Positions 8,004 through 16,830 of a DNA stretch of 64,000 nt are shown in pieces. Numbering within the stretch: the first letter of the stretch is position 1; each line of letters opens with the position of its first letter. Origin of the DNA: Jiella pacifica (lineage in GTDB: Bacteria; Pseudomonadota; Alphaproteobacteria; Rhizobiales; Rhizobiaceae); assembly GCF_010500815.1 (NCBI RefSeq), contig NZ_JAAAMG010000005.1, forward strand, positions 62,001-126,000. Reading direction: 5' to 3'. A program made the translations under genes and the position numbers. The notes beneath the pieces are model-generated. The model was not told the origin of the DNA. It searched no databases and saw nothing but the letters and a program-made list of their open reading frames with translations.

Positions 8004-9467
8004 TCAGTAGGGAGCATCCTCCGGCCCGGTCGCCACATAGACCGATTTCACCTGGCCGTAGTGCGACAGCGCCTCGCGGCCGTTCTCGCGGCCGATTCCG
8101 GAACGCTTGACGCCGCCGAAGGGCATTTCGACCGGCGTCAGATTGTAGGCGTTGACCCACACCGTGCCTGCCTGAACCCGCGACGCCACCCGGTGGCCGC
8201 GCGAAAGATCGCGGGTATAGATGCCGGCGGCAAGGCCGAAATCGGTGGCGTTGGCTCGCGCCACCACTTCCTCCTCGTCCGCAAAGTCCAGGACGCACAT
8301 CACCGGGCCGAAGATCTCCTCGCTGGCGATCCGCATCTCGTCGGCGACGTCGGTGAAGACCGTCGGCTGGACGAACCAGCCGCTTTCGAGGCCCGAGACG
8401 GTCGCGGCGCCGCCGCCGCAGGCCACCGTCGCGCCCTCCTGTCGTCCGAGTGCCATGTATTCCAGGACCTTGTCGTACTGCGCCTTGGAGACCAGCGGGC
8501 CGAGATGGGTCTCGGGATCCATCGGATTGCCGAGGCGTATCTCCCTCGTCCGCGCCACGAGCTTCTCGACGAAAGCAGCGCGAACGCTGCGATCGACGAA
8601 GACGCGGGTGCCGTTCGAGCAGATCTGGCCGGTGGAATAGAAGTTGCCGAGGATCGCGCCGGAAACCGCCGCGTCGAGATCGGCGTCGGCGAAGACGAGG
8701 ATCGGCGACTTGCCGCCGAGTTCCAGCGTCACGTGCTTGGTCGTCCCGGACGCAGCCTCCATCACCCTGGCGCCGGTGCCAACCGAGCCGGTGACCGAGA
8801 CTTTCGCGATGGCAGGATGGGACGACAGCGCGGCGCCAAGTTCGCCCTTGCCCTGCAACACGTTGAACACGCCGTCCGGCAGGCCCGCCTCGGTGTAGAT
8901 CTCGGCGAGCTTCAGCGCCGACAGCGGCGTCACCTCCGAGGGCTTGAAGATCATCGCATTGCCACAGGCGAGGGCCGGCGCGCTTTTCCACGAGGCGATC
9001 TGGATCGGATAGTTCCAGGCGCCGATCCCGGCGCAGATGCCGAGCGGCTCATGGCGGGTATAGGCGAAGCCGTTGGGCAGTTGGATGTGGGCCCCGCGCA
9101 TGTCGGCTGCGAGCGCTGAGAAATACTCGATGCAGTCGGCGCCGGAGGCCGCGTCGGCGACGCGGGTCTCCTGGATCGCCTTGCCGGTGTCGAGGGTCTC
9201 GATCTGGCTGAGCTCCTCGTTCCTCTCGCGCATGAGTTCGGCGGCCCGGCGCAAGACCCGCGAGCGCTCGGCACCACTCTTTGCCGCCCATTCGGCCTGG
9301 CCGCGCCTCGCCGCCTCGATCGCCCGTTCGAGCATGGCCGGGGTCGCCGCATGAAGGGTCGCCAGCGTCTCGCCGGTGGCCGGATAGAGGCTCTCGAAGC
9401 TTTCGCCGGCCTCGTCCTCGACATAGGCGCCGCCGACATAGTGGGAGGCTTGGGGCTGGGCTCGCAT
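8004..9467 (-). CDS. betB: betaine aldehyde dehydrogenase BetB
   Basis: Oxidises betaine aldehyde to the osmoprotectant glycine betaine with NAD(P)+. The 487 residues match the family length. Visible residues include Asn152 of AWNYP, Lys175 of FKPSE, the general base Glu249 in ELGGKS and the nucleophile Cys283 in [12 protein letters not shown], a motif specific to BetB-like enzymes. The usual partners betA, betC and betI are not beside it, so choline oxidation must be encoded elsewhere or the enzyme acts on a related aminoaldehyde. Confidence 0.92.
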   Translation of the reverse strand: MRAQPQASHYVGGAYVEDEAGESFESLYPATGETLATLHAATPAMLERAIEAARRGQAEWAAKSGAERSRVLRRAAELMRERNEELSQIETLDTGKAIQETRVADAASGADCIEYFSALAADMRGAHIQLPNGFAYTRHEPLGICAGIGAWNYPIQIASWKSAPALACGNAMIFKPSEVTPLSALKLAEIYTEAGLPDGVFNVLQGKGELGAALSSHPAIAKVSVTGSVGTGARVMEAASGTTKHVTLELGGKSPILVFADADLDAAVSGAILGNFYSTGQICSNGTRVFVDRSVRAAFVEKLVARTREIRLGNPMDPETHLGPLVSKAQYDKVLEYMALGRQEGATVACGGGAATVSGLESGWFVQPTVFTDVADEMRIASEEIFGPVMCVLDFADEEEVVARANATDFGLAAGIYTRDLSRGHRVASRVQAGTVWVNAYNLTPVEMPFGGVKRSGIGRENGREALSHYGQVKSVYVATGPEDAPY

Positions 9468-9658
9468 GGGGATCTCCTGGCTGCTCGGTCGGGGGTGCGA
9501 TCTGGGCTTTTGCGGTGTCCATATCGGCCGCAGCGGCCGGACGCCAACACCCTTGCGTCGACACGCTTCCCGCGCAGCTATTCAAATCGGGCAGCTCTGC
9601 CGGATCGAAAGCCGTTCGGCGCAGTTTACTTTACCAAATCGAACCATGGGAGATGGAC

Positions 9659-10042
9659 ATGGCAAGCCCCGAAGAGATCCGCGAGCGGATCCGCATCACG
9701 CCGGAGCCGCAACCGGTGACGGTCTATTTCAACGACGTTATCATCGCCTCGACCAAGGAAGCCCTGCGGCTGGAAGAAAAGGGCCACGATCCGGTCTACT
9801 ACATCCCGCGCGATCGGGTCGAAATGGCTTATTTCGAAGCGACCGACAAGCACACCACCTGCCCCTACAAGGGCGAGGCAAGCTACTGGACGATTTCGGC
9901 AATGGGCCGCGCCGGGGCAAACGGCGCATGGTCCTACGAGACGCCGCATGAGGGCGTGAAGGAGATCGCCGGCCACATCGCCTTCGACAAGAACGCCGTG
10001 CGGATCGAAGTGGACGAAGCCCCGACCAAGCAGGACTGGTAG
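9659..10042 (+). CDS. DUF427 domain-containing protein
   Basis: A 127-residue single-domain protein of the DUF427 family. It contains the family features VYFNDVIIASTKEALRLEE, VYYIPRDRV and HTTCPYKGEASYW, the last with the conserved Cys and Lys. Biochemical function of the family is not established. I chose the ATG at 9659 (MASPEE), 6 nt after GGAG, over the ATG at 9653. Divergent from betB and followed by a strong stem-loop. Confidence 0.9.
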   Translation: MASPEEIRERIRITPEPQPVTVYFNDVIIASTKEALRLEEKGHDPVYYIPRDRVEMAYFEATDKHTTCPYKGEASYWTISAMGRAGANGAWSYETPHEGVKEIAGHIAFDKNAVRIEVDEAPTKQDW

Positions 10043-10050
10043 AGACGATC

Positions 10051-10073
10051 GGCGAGGCCGCAACGGCCTCGCC
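10051..10073. terminator. stem-loop between convergent DUF427 and PCuAC genes
   Basis: GGCGAGGCCG-CAA-CGGCCTCGCC is a perfect 10-bp stem with a 3-nt loop, between the two convergent stop codons. No long T run follows on either strand, but position and symmetry suit a shared terminator. Confidence 0.6.
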
Positions 10074-10099
10074 TTCACACAAACGGATCCCCGCCCTGC

Positions 10100-10597
10100 C
10101 TATTGCGTCTTCATGCCGGCATGCCCGGCATGATCGTCCTTGCCCATGGCGTTCGGCTTGTCGACCGCGAGTTCGACCGTCACTTCGCCGGCCTTCTCGA
10201 ACTTCAGCGTCAGCGGAACCCGCTCGCCCTCCTTGAAAGGTCTTTGTGGCTTCATCAACATCAGATGATAGCCGCCAGGCTTCAGCGTGATGGTTTCGCC
10301 GGCCGGAATGATCAGCCCTTGCGTCAGCGGGCGCATCGTCATGACGTCGCCCTCCATCTTCATCTCGTGGACGTCGACCTTTTCGGCCGCCGGCGTCGAG
10401 CCGCCGAGGAGCGTGTCGTCGGTCGTGCCGGTGTTTTCGATAGTCATGTAGCCGCCGGCGACCGGCGCGTTGGGAAGCGTCGCGCGGCTCCAGGGATGGC
10501 CGATCTCCAGATCGCCGGTCTTGAAGGAATGGGCACTTGCCGTCGTGACGACGGCAATGGCGGCTGCGGCGACAATGGCCAAAACGGTGATGCGCAT
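10100..10597 (-). CDS. periplasmic copper chaperone PCu(A)C
   Basis: Exported copper-binding protein of 165 residues that in known systems hands Cu(I) to cytochrome c oxidase assembly. It has a signal peptide ending near SAHS (residue 22) and the family ligands His34 (GHPW), Met51 (GGYMTI) and His77/Met79 in the HEMKMEGDVMTMRP stretch. The C-terminus is His/Met-containing (DDHAGHAGMKTQ), perhaps an extra metal site. The ATG at 10597 begins the signal peptide. It lies 65 bp downstream of a DUF2946-like gene, a common pairing. Confidence 0.92.
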   Translation of the reverse strand: MRITVLAIVAAAAIAVVTTASAHSFKTGDLEIGHPWSRATLPNAPVAGGYMTIENTGTTDDTLLGGSTPAAEKVDVHEMKMEGDVMTMRPLTQGLIIPAGETITLKPGGYHLMLMKPQRPFKEGERVPLTLKFEKAGEVTVELAVDKPNAMGKDDHAGHAGMKTQ

Positions 10598-10662
10598 GGG
10601 ATGTTCTCCGAATGAAACGTCCGCGCCGGTCTTCGGCTGCGGTGGACAGGTTTTTCGCTGTT

Positions 10663-11076
10663 TCAGGCGGAGGATGCGGGCGGGCCGCGCAGGCGGAGTT
10701 CGCCCGGCGGCAGCGCACGGGAGAGATGCGTGTCTTTGTAGAGCGCGCGCGACGTCAGGACCGGCCGATCGGCAAAGACTGCCGGCTCGACGATGGGGGG
10801 CGCGAGGACGGCATGGGGGGCCGACGAACTGCAAAGGGTGGCGCAGGGACAGTCCGGGCAGTGCCCCGAGCCGTCGCCAGATGTCTCGCCAGCAAAACCT
10901 GCCCACCCGGCCGGAACCGGAGCGCCCGAGCATAACACCTGCGGCCCGCCGCCGAACGCCACGTCCAGGCAGGCCTGACCGGCGGCAACCGTCTGCAGCA
11001 GCATGAGCTGGACGATGACGGCGACCAGGGCCGCCGCCGAAGACCGGTCACGAAAGAATTGCCGCAGGGCCCGCAT
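10663..11076 (-). CDS. DUF2946-like exported protein, copper-associated
   Basis: A 137-residue protein with an N-terminal hydrophobic segment (about 14-31, ALVAVIVQLMLLQTVAAGQ), a Cys cluster CPDCPCATLC near residues 73-82 and the C-terminal LRLRGPPASSA, matching the pattern of DUF2946 proteins, which end in an RAPP-like tail and often sit next to copper chaperones. Function is not established; the Cys cluster suggests metal handling. I rely on pattern recognition rather than a search. Confidence 0.7.
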   Translation of the reverse strand: MRALRQFFRDRSSAAALVAVIVQLMLLQTVAAGQACLDVAFGGGPQVLCSGAPVPAGWAGFAGETSGDGSGHCPDCPCATLCSSSAPHAVLAPPIVEPAVFADRPVLTSRALYKDTHLSRALPPGELRLRGPPASSA

Positions 11077-11222
11077 AACGGGTTTGTGGCAGAGAACCGG
11101 GCAGGTGTCATCTGCCGAGTGCGGGAGGTGGGGTCTTTCCGGCGGGCCGGTTACCGGGATGAAGGTCGCAGCTCGGCGATCGGGGGGCCTCCTCGCGCGT
11201 TTCGGGTTTGCCTAGCCGTCAT

Positions 11223-11253
11223 CCCTCGCCCTTCGACAGGCTCAGGATGAGGG
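11223..11253 (+). repeat. REP-like dispersed palindrome, short form
   Basis: CCCTCGCCCTTCGACAGG...CTCAGGATGAGGG, an imperfect palindrome of the same family as 3452-3511 and 11380-11412. The gap 11077-11494 holds this and the next copy, inverted relative to each other and 126 bp apart, and no gene that I can support. Confidence 0.75.
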
Positions 11254-11379
11254 AAGACCAACGCTGCGGAACTCGTCACCATCCCGCTCTGCACTGCCGC
11301 CATCCGCACGTCGGGAACGATCTCGCAGTGACGGCTGCCGCCGCCTCCAGCTCTCCTCCAACGCCGGCCGCTTCAGCAG

Positions 11380-11412
11380 CCCCTCATCCTGAACCTGTCG
11401 AAGGACGAGGGG
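11380..11412 (-). repeat. REP-like dispersed palindrome, short form, inverted copy
   Basis: CCCCTCATCCTGAACCTGTC...GAGGGG, the reverse-complement orientation of 11223-11253 with three differences. It lies 80 bp upstream of the carboxypeptidase start, so it could affect that promoter region. Confidence 0.75.
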
Positions 11413-11494
11413 CGCCAGACGCAGCCTGTTGCCAGTCCCGGCAAACTTCCGTGAGGCGCTTGAAGCGTCGGCCACCTCTGGTTACGCCTTTCCC

Positions 11495-12667
11495 ATGACG
11501 TTCCATCGCGCCCTTGTCCGCCTCCTTGCCGCCCTCGCCCTCCTCGCCGCGCTGGGCGCCGCCCCGGCATCAGCCTTCGAGACCAAGGCGCCGACGGCGA
11601 TCCTGCTCGACGTCGGCACCGGCCACATTCTCTACGAGAAGAACGCCGACGAGCCGATCCCGCCGGCAAGCCTCGCCAAGCTGATGACCGCCGCCGTCGT
11701 TTTCGACATGATCAAGAGCGGCGAAGCCTCGCGCAACGACACGTTCGAGGTGTCCGAGAAGGCCTGGCGCGAGGGCGGCGCCAATTCCGGCGGCTCGACG
11801 ATGTTTCTGCCGGTGCGCAAGCAAGTCAGCCTCGGCGATCTGATCAAGGGCCTGATCATCCAGTCGGGCAACGACGCGGCGATCGTGATCGCCGAGGGCC
11901 TCGCCGGAAGCGTCCCGCAATTTGCCGAGAAGATGAACGCCGAGGCCAAGGCGATCGGTCTTTCCCACTCGCACTTCGTCAATCCGCATGGCCTGCCGGC
12001 GGAGGGCCAAAAGGTGACGATGCGCGATCTGGCCGTGCTCGCCGACTATCTGATCAAGACCTTTCCGAACGAATATCCGTTGTTTTCCGAGGAGAGCTTC
12101 CGTTTCAACGGCATCACCCAGAAGAACCGGAACCCCCTGCTTTCGCTCGGCGCGGACGGGCTGAAGACCGGTCACACTTCGGCGTCGGGCTACGGCCTCG
12201 TCGCCTCGGCCAAGAAGGACGGCCGGCGCATCGTCTTGGCCATGTCCGGCATGACCTCCACCGAAGAGCGCGCTCGCGAGGCCAAGCGGCTGATGGATTT
12301 CGGCCTGCAGGACTTCGAGGAGGTGACGCTGGTCAAGGCCGGCGAGCCGCTGGGTGGGGCGACGGTAGCGGGCGGCTCGACCGGCACCGTGCCGCTGGTC
12401 GCCCGCAAGGACCTGACGGTGCTGGTGCCGCGCGGCAGCCTGTCGGGCGTGGAACGCCGCATCCTCGGCAACGGCCCCCTCCCCGCTCCGGTCGAAAAGG
12501 GCCAGCGGGCCGGCTGGGCGATGTTCACCCGCGGGGGCGAGACCTTGCAGGAAGTGCCGCTGTTTGCCGCCGAGGCTGTTTCGCGCGCAAGCGTCCTCTC
12601 ACGCATCGCCGGGACCATCGCCGACCAATTCGCCCGCGCCCCTGACCCAACCTCCGCCTCGGACTGA
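11495..12667 (+). CDS. D-alanyl-D-alanine carboxypeptidase (PBP5/6 type)
   Basis: Low-molecular-weight penicillin-binding protein that trims the terminal D-Ala from peptidoglycan pentapeptides in the periplasm. The 390 residues start with a signal peptide cleaved near ASA/FE (residue 28). Serine-peptidase S11 motifs are complete: Ser59-x-x-Lys62, Ser124-Gly-Asn126 and Lys224-Thr-Gly226. A C-terminal PBP5-like domain follows from about residue 285, and an amphipathic tail near 365-385 may anchor it. No clear ribosome binding site precedes the ATG; an in-frame extension of 22 residues is possible but would bury the signal peptide. Confidence 0.92.
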   Translation: MTFHRALVRLLAALALLAALGAAPASAFETKAPTAILLDVGTGHILYEKNADEPIPPASLAKLMTAAVVFDMIKSGEASRNDTFEVSEKAWREGGANSGGSTMFLPVRKQVSLGDLIKGLIIQSGNDAAIVIAEGLAGSVPQFAEKMNAEAKAIGLSHSHFVNPHGLPAEGQKVTMRDLAVLADYLIKTFPNEYPLFSEESFRFNGITQKNRNPLLSLGADGLKTGHTSASGYGLVASAKKDGRRIVLAMSGMTSTEERAREAKRLMDFGLQDFEEVTLVKAGEPLGGATVAGGSTGTVPLVARKDLTVLVPRGSLSGVERRILGNGPLPAPVEKGQRAGWAMFTRGGETLQEVPLFAAEAVSRASVLSRIAGTIADQFARAPDPTSASD

Positions 12668-12948
12668 CGCGTGCCGACCCGAGGCATGCGCCCTGCACAT
12701 GGCACACCGATTGCGGCTTGACGCGGCGCAACAAAACCTCGATATGACACCCATCACGCCGTGATCGCGCGATCGTCGTTCTTCAAAGCTCATCTATTGA
12801 ATTTGGAAGCATTCGGCGAAATCGGATCGGCCTGATGGCACTGCCATCGGCCAGCCCGACACGGCCCGCCGACCCGTCCGCCCGCGCGAAGACGGTCGGC
12901 ACTTTCAGCGGCCCCAAGACCCGGGCCGCATGCATCCAAAGGCATGCT

Positions 12949-14301
12949 TTGACCTCTCAGAATTTCCAGGCGTTCGGCCTTGCCGACACGCTTCTCAACG
13001 CGCTTGCGCAGCTTTCCATCACCGAGCCGACGCCGATCCAGTCCCAGGCGATTCCCGCCGTCATGGCCGGCCGCGACGTTCTCGGCATCGCCCAGACCGG
13101 CACCGGCAAGACCGCGGCCTTCTCGCTTCCCGTCATCCACGCGCTCCTCAAAAAGGGCGGCCGTGCGGCCCCGAAGCAGACGCGGGTACTGATCCTGACG
13201 CCGACCCGCGAGCTCGCCTCGCAGATCGCCGGCAACGTCAAGTCCTATACCGTCGGCACCAAGATCAGCCACACGACCGTCTTCGGCGGCGTCTCGATCC
13301 GTCCGCAGATCATGACGCTCGGCCGCGGCGTCGACATCGTCATCGCCACCCCCGGCCGGCTGCTCGACCTTCTGAACCAGCGCGCCATCGACCTTTCGGC
13401 CGTCGAGCACGTCGTCCTCGACGAGGCCGACCGGATGCTCGACATGGGCTTCGTGCGCGACGTCATGAAGATCGTCGCCAAGCTGCCCTCCGAGCGCCAG
13501 TCGCTGCTCTTCTCCGCGACCATGCCGCGCTCGATCGGCGATCTCGCCGCCAAGATCCTGACCAAGCCGGTGCGCGTCGAAGTGACGCCGGAAGTCGTGA
13601 CGGTGGAAAAGATCGCCCAGAGCGTCTTCCTGGTCCCGCAGAAGGCCAAGAAGCACTGGCTGATCGACAGGCTGTCGGACCAGAGCCTGTCCAGGGTGGT
13701 GATCTTCACCCGCACCAAGCACGGCGCCAACCGGCTGGCTGGCGATCTTGAAAAGGCCGGCATTCCGGCGCTGGCGATCCACGGCAACAAGAGCCAGGCC
13801 GCCCGGCAGAAGGCGCTCGCCTCCTTCCAGCAGGGTTCGGCCCGGGTTCTCGTCGCCACCGACATCGTCGCCCGCGGCATCCATGTCGACGAGATCAGCC
13901 ATGTGGTGAATTTCGAGCTGCCGGAAGAGCCGGAGAGCTACGTCCACCGCATCGGCCGGACCGCTCGGGCCGGCCATTCGGGCATCGCGATCTCGCTGAT
14001 CGATCCGTCCGAGCGCGCCAAGCTCAAGGCGATCGCCCGGTTGACCGGCCAGACGCTGGAGCCGCAGAAGACCGACTTCGTCGTACCGGAAGGTGCGATG
14101 AACGAAGTCGAAGACCGTCCAGCCCGCGACGCCCGGTCGCCGCGGGGCCGCAACGGCCAGCAGCAGCGCCGCGGCAACGGCGCCCAGGGCGCACCGCGCA
14201 ACGCAAATGCCGGCGAGAACCGCCGCCAGGACAAGCCGGGCGGCAACCGTCGCCGCAGCGGTGGTGGTGGCGGGCAGCGCCGGGCCGTCGCCGGCGCCTG
14301 A
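12949..14301 (+). CDS. DEAD-box ATP-dependent RNA helicase
   Basis: RNA helicase of the RhlE/CsdA type, involved in ribosome assembly or RNA turnover. With the TTG start chosen here it has 450 residues: Q motif about 5-32, Walker A AQTGTGKT 48-55, PTREL 85-89, DEAD 158-161, SAT 189-191 and HRIGRTARAG in the second RecA domain. The tail from about residue 385 is rich in Arg, Gly, Asn and Gln, a likely RNA-binding extension. TTG at 12949 has AAGG 6 nt upstream and places the Q motif at the usual position; an ATG at 12835 would add 38 atypical residues. Confidence 0.9.
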   Translation: MTSQNFQAFGLADTLLNALAQLSITEPTPIQSQAIPAVMAGRDVLGIAQTGTGKTAAFSLPVIHALLKKGGRAAPKQTRVLILTPTRELASQIAGNVKSYTVGTKISHTTVFGGVSIRPQIMTLGRGVDIVIATPGRLLDLLNQRAIDLSAVEHVVLDEADRMLDMGFVRDVMKIVAKLPSERQSLLFSATMPRSIGDLAAKILTKPVRVEVTPEVVTVEKIAQSVFLVPQKAKKHWLIDRLSDQSLSRVVIFTRTKHGANRLAGDLEKAGIPALAIHGNKSQAARQKALASFQQGSARVLVATDIVARGIHVDEISHVVNFELPEEPESYVHRIGRTARAGHSGIAISLIDPSERAKLKAIARLTGQTLEPQKTDFVVPEGAMNEVEDRPARDARSPRGRNGQQQRRGNGAQGAPRNANAGENRRQDKPGGNRRRSGGGGGQRRAVAGA

Positions 14302-14327
14302 GTCCTGCCAGCCTGACAGAATGAACG

Positions 14328-14356
14328 AGAGCGCGGAGGCAACTCCGCGCTCTTTT
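14328..14356 (+). terminator. Rho-independent terminator of the DEAD-box gene
   Basis: An 11-bp perfect stem (AGAGCGCGGAG / CTCCGCGCTCT) closes a GCAA tetraloop and is followed by further T residues, 26 nt after the stop codon. Confidence 0.9.
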
Positions 14357-14480
14357 CGCGTTCAGAGGCTGCCGGAATGGCAGAACGTCGGGTGCAGCCG
14401 CCCGGCGCGTTCTTCGGCGCGTTGCGCCGCAAGCGCTCAATCGCCATATCCTGATTCAAGTTGAACGTTAGGAGACGCCG

Positions 14481-14792
14481 ATGGCCGAGACGGTGAAGGT
14501 CGACATTCCCCACAAGCTCACGCGCGAGGCGGCGAGAGCCCGCATCGAGGGCGGGTTCGCCAGCCTGCGCCAGGACATGCTCGGCGGGATGGTGAAGTTC
14601 GAGGACACCTGGGAGGGCGACCATCTCGATTTTCGCGCCCGCGTCATGGGCCAGTCCGTCACCGGCCGCCTCGACGTCCTCGACGACAACGTGCATGTCG
14701 AGATCGACCTGCCAGGCTTCCTCGCGGCGATCGCCGGCAAGCTGAAGGGCAAGCTGCAGAAGGAAGGGACGCTGCTTCTCGAAAAGAAGTAG
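14481..14792 (+). CDS. polyhydroxyalkanoic acid system family protein
   Basis: A 103-residue protein matching the PHA granule-region family: VDIPHKLTREAARARI at the start, a central WEGDHLDFRARVMGQSVTG strand pair and a lysine-rich end. The family is associated with polyhydroxyalkanoate storage but its molecular role is unclear. AGGAG lies 6 nt before the ATG. It has its own short transcription unit after the helicase terminator. Confidence 0.85.
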   Translation: MAETVKVDIPHKLTREAARARIEGGFASLRQDMLGGMVKFEDTWEGDHLDFRARVMGQSVTGRLDVLDDNVHVEIDLPGFLAAIAGKLKGKLQKEGTLLLEKK

Positions 14793-14849
14793 CGCGCGAG
14801 GCAAGGCCCGTTACGGCGATGCGGCTTTCACGGTCTTCAGGCTCAAACC

Positions 14850-14881
14850 GACGGGCGAGGACGCCAATGCGCCCGCCCGTC
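14850..14881. terminator. stem-loop between convergent genes
   Basis: GACGGGCG / CGCCCGTC form an 8-bp stem around a 16-nt loop between the convergent PHA-system and TPP-enzyme genes. There is no T run, so the terminator role is tentative. Confidence 0.35.
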
Positions 14882-14905
14882 GATGACGGCGAATGCCTTT
14901 CGGCA

Positions 14906-16582
14906 TCAGCCCTTGCGGCTGGCGGCGGAGAGCGCCGCGTCCCGCATCTGCGTCAGCGTCTGGCGCGGCGTCAGCGCCTCGGGTGAAATCACCAGATCGA
15001 GGACGGCGCCGGTCGGCGAGGCGAGCGCCCGCTCGAAGGCGGCGGCGAAATCCTCCGTCCGCTCCACCCGCTCGCCGTGAAACCCATAGGCCCTCGCCAG
15101 CATGACGAAGTCCGGGCTCTCCATGTCGGTACCGGAGACGCGCGCCGGATAGTGCCGCTCCTGATGCGCACGGATCGTGCCGTAGATGCCGTTGTTGAGG
15201 ACGAGGACGATCGGCTGGGCGCCGGCCTGTCTGGCGGTGGCCAGTTCCTGCGAGGTCATCTGGAAGTCGCCGTCGCCGGCAAAGCAGACGACGGTGCGCT
15301 CCGGGTGGACGAGTTTGGCGGCGATCGCCGCCGGGACGCCGTAGCCCATGGCGCCGGACTGCGGTGCGAGCAGCCGCGCCTTCGGCCCGTATTTGAAGAA
15401 CTTGTTCGGCCAGACGGCGAAATTGCCGGCGCCGTTGGCGAGGATCACGTCGTCGGGCAGCACCTCGCGCAGATGCGCCGTCACCTTGCCCATGTCGACG
15501 GGCGAGGGAAGATCGGGAAGCTCGAAGCCGGCTTCGAAGGCCGCGCGGGCGCTCTCCCGCCACGCAGACCAGTTGCCCCTCACCGGCTGCATCGCGCCGA
15601 GCGCGGCGGCAAAGGCATTCGGGCCGGCATGGATGCCGAGAGCGGGCCGATAGACCTTGCCGATCTCCCGGTCCGAGCCGTGGACGTGGACGATCCGCTG
15701 CGCCGCCTCGGGAACTTCGAAGAGCGTGTAGCCGTCCGTCGAGTTCTCGCCGAAGCGGTTATTCACGGCGAGGATGACATCGGCCTCACGCAGCAGTTTC
15801 TTCACCGCCGGTGCCATGCCGACGCCGGCCTCGCCGCAGAAGGTCGGGGAGAAGTTGTCGTACTGGTCCTGATAGCGGAAGACCGAGACGACGGGGATGT
15901 CGGCCGCCTCGGCGAAAGCCTGTAGCTTCGCCGCCGAGCCGGCCTGCCAGTTGCAGCCGCCATAGAGGATCAGCGGTCGCTCCGCCTCGCCGAGAATCTC
16001 GCTAAGCTTTGCCATCGCCGCACGCGAAGGCGCCGGCTCGAAGATCGCCGCCGGACCCGGCAGCGGGACCACGTCGGTCGGCGTCGTCAGCATGTCCTCG
16101 GGCAGCGCGATCACCACCGGGCCGGGGCGGCCGGTCGTCGCGGTGATCCAGGCGCGCGAGATGATTTCGGGGATGCGTTCGACCTGGTCGATCTCGACGG
16201 CCCATTTCGCCATGGTGCCGAAGACGGCCGCGTAATCCAGCTCCTGAAAGGCCTCACGGCCCTTCATGTGGGTGCCGACCTGGCCGACGAGGAGGATCAT
16301 CGGCACCGAATCCTGCATGGCGGTGTGAACGCCGATCGCCGCATTGGTGGCGCCAGGGCCGCGGGTCACCATGCAGATGCCGGGGCTGCCCGTCAGCTTG
16401 CCGTAGGCCGCGGCCATGAAGGCCGCCCCGCCCTCCTGCCGGCACAGGACGTAGTCGAGCCGGCCCTTGGTGTCGTGGAGCGCGTCGAGGACCGCCAGAT
16501 AGCTCTCGCCCGGCACGCCGAAGCTCTTGGTGGCGCCGAGCGCCAATAGACATTCGACGAGAAGCTGTCCGCCGTTTCGCAT
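14906..16582 (-). CDS. thiamine pyrophosphate-dependent enzyme, acetolactate synthase-like
   Basis: A 558-residue member of the POX/IlvB family with three domains: N-terminal PYR domain holding the catalytic Glu of LCRQEGGAAFMA, a central Rossmann-like domain, and a C-terminal PP domain with the GDGDFQMTS...LNNGIYG diphosphate-binding motif. The ATG at 16582 has AAGGAG 8 nt upstream. No IlvN regulatory subunit or pathway gene is adjacent, so the acceptor and donor are unknown; sulfoacetaldehyde, oxalyl or acetolactate chemistry are all possible for the family. Confidence 0.88.
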   Translation of the reverse strand: MRNGGQLLVECLLALGATKSFGVPGESYLAVLDALHDTKGRLDYVLCRQEGGAAFMAAAYGKLTGSPGICMVTRGPGATNAAIGVHTAMQDSVPMILLVGQVGTHMKGREAFQELDYAAVFGTMAKWAVEIDQVERIPEIISRAWITATTGRPGPVVIALPEDMLTTPTDVVPLPGPAAIFEPAPSRAAMAKLSEILGEAERPLILYGGCNWQAGSAAKLQAFAEAADIPVVSVFRYQDQYDNFSPTFCGEAGVGMAPAVKKLLREADVILAVNNRFGENSTDGYTLFEVPEAAQRIVHVHGSDREIGKVYRPALGIHAGPNAFAAALGAMQPVRGNWSAWRESARAAFEAGFELPDLPSPVDMGKVTAHLREVLPDDVILANGAGNFAVWPNKFFKYGPKARLLAPQSGAMGYGVPAAIAAKLVHPERTVVCFAGDGDFQMTSQELATARQAGAQPIVLVLNNGIYGTIRAHQERHYPARVSGTDMESPDFVMLARAYGFHGERVERTEDFAAAFERALASPTGAVLDLVISPEALTPRQTLTQMRDAALSAASRKG

Positions 16583-16830
16583 CGATCGAACTCCTTTCCA
16601 CTGACCCATTCGGGGGATGCGACAAAGCCGCGACGAGCCGCGCGACGAACCGAAGTTCGCATCGCCGTGGAGATGACAGGAACTCCCGAGGCCCGCAATC
16701 CCTCTCGTCCGTCCCGCCGCCGCCGTCGTCGCTTGCGGCCGCTCCCGGCCGGCCGCTTGCCGCGGGGGTATTCGGCCCCTCGATCGTCACCGCTTCCCCC
16801 GCAAGGACACCGGCGCATCGCCTCCCGGCA

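Noticed and set aside
8061-9119. 352-codon plus-strand frame opposite betB
   Set aside because: No family motifs, no ribosome binding site; mirror of the BetB codons.
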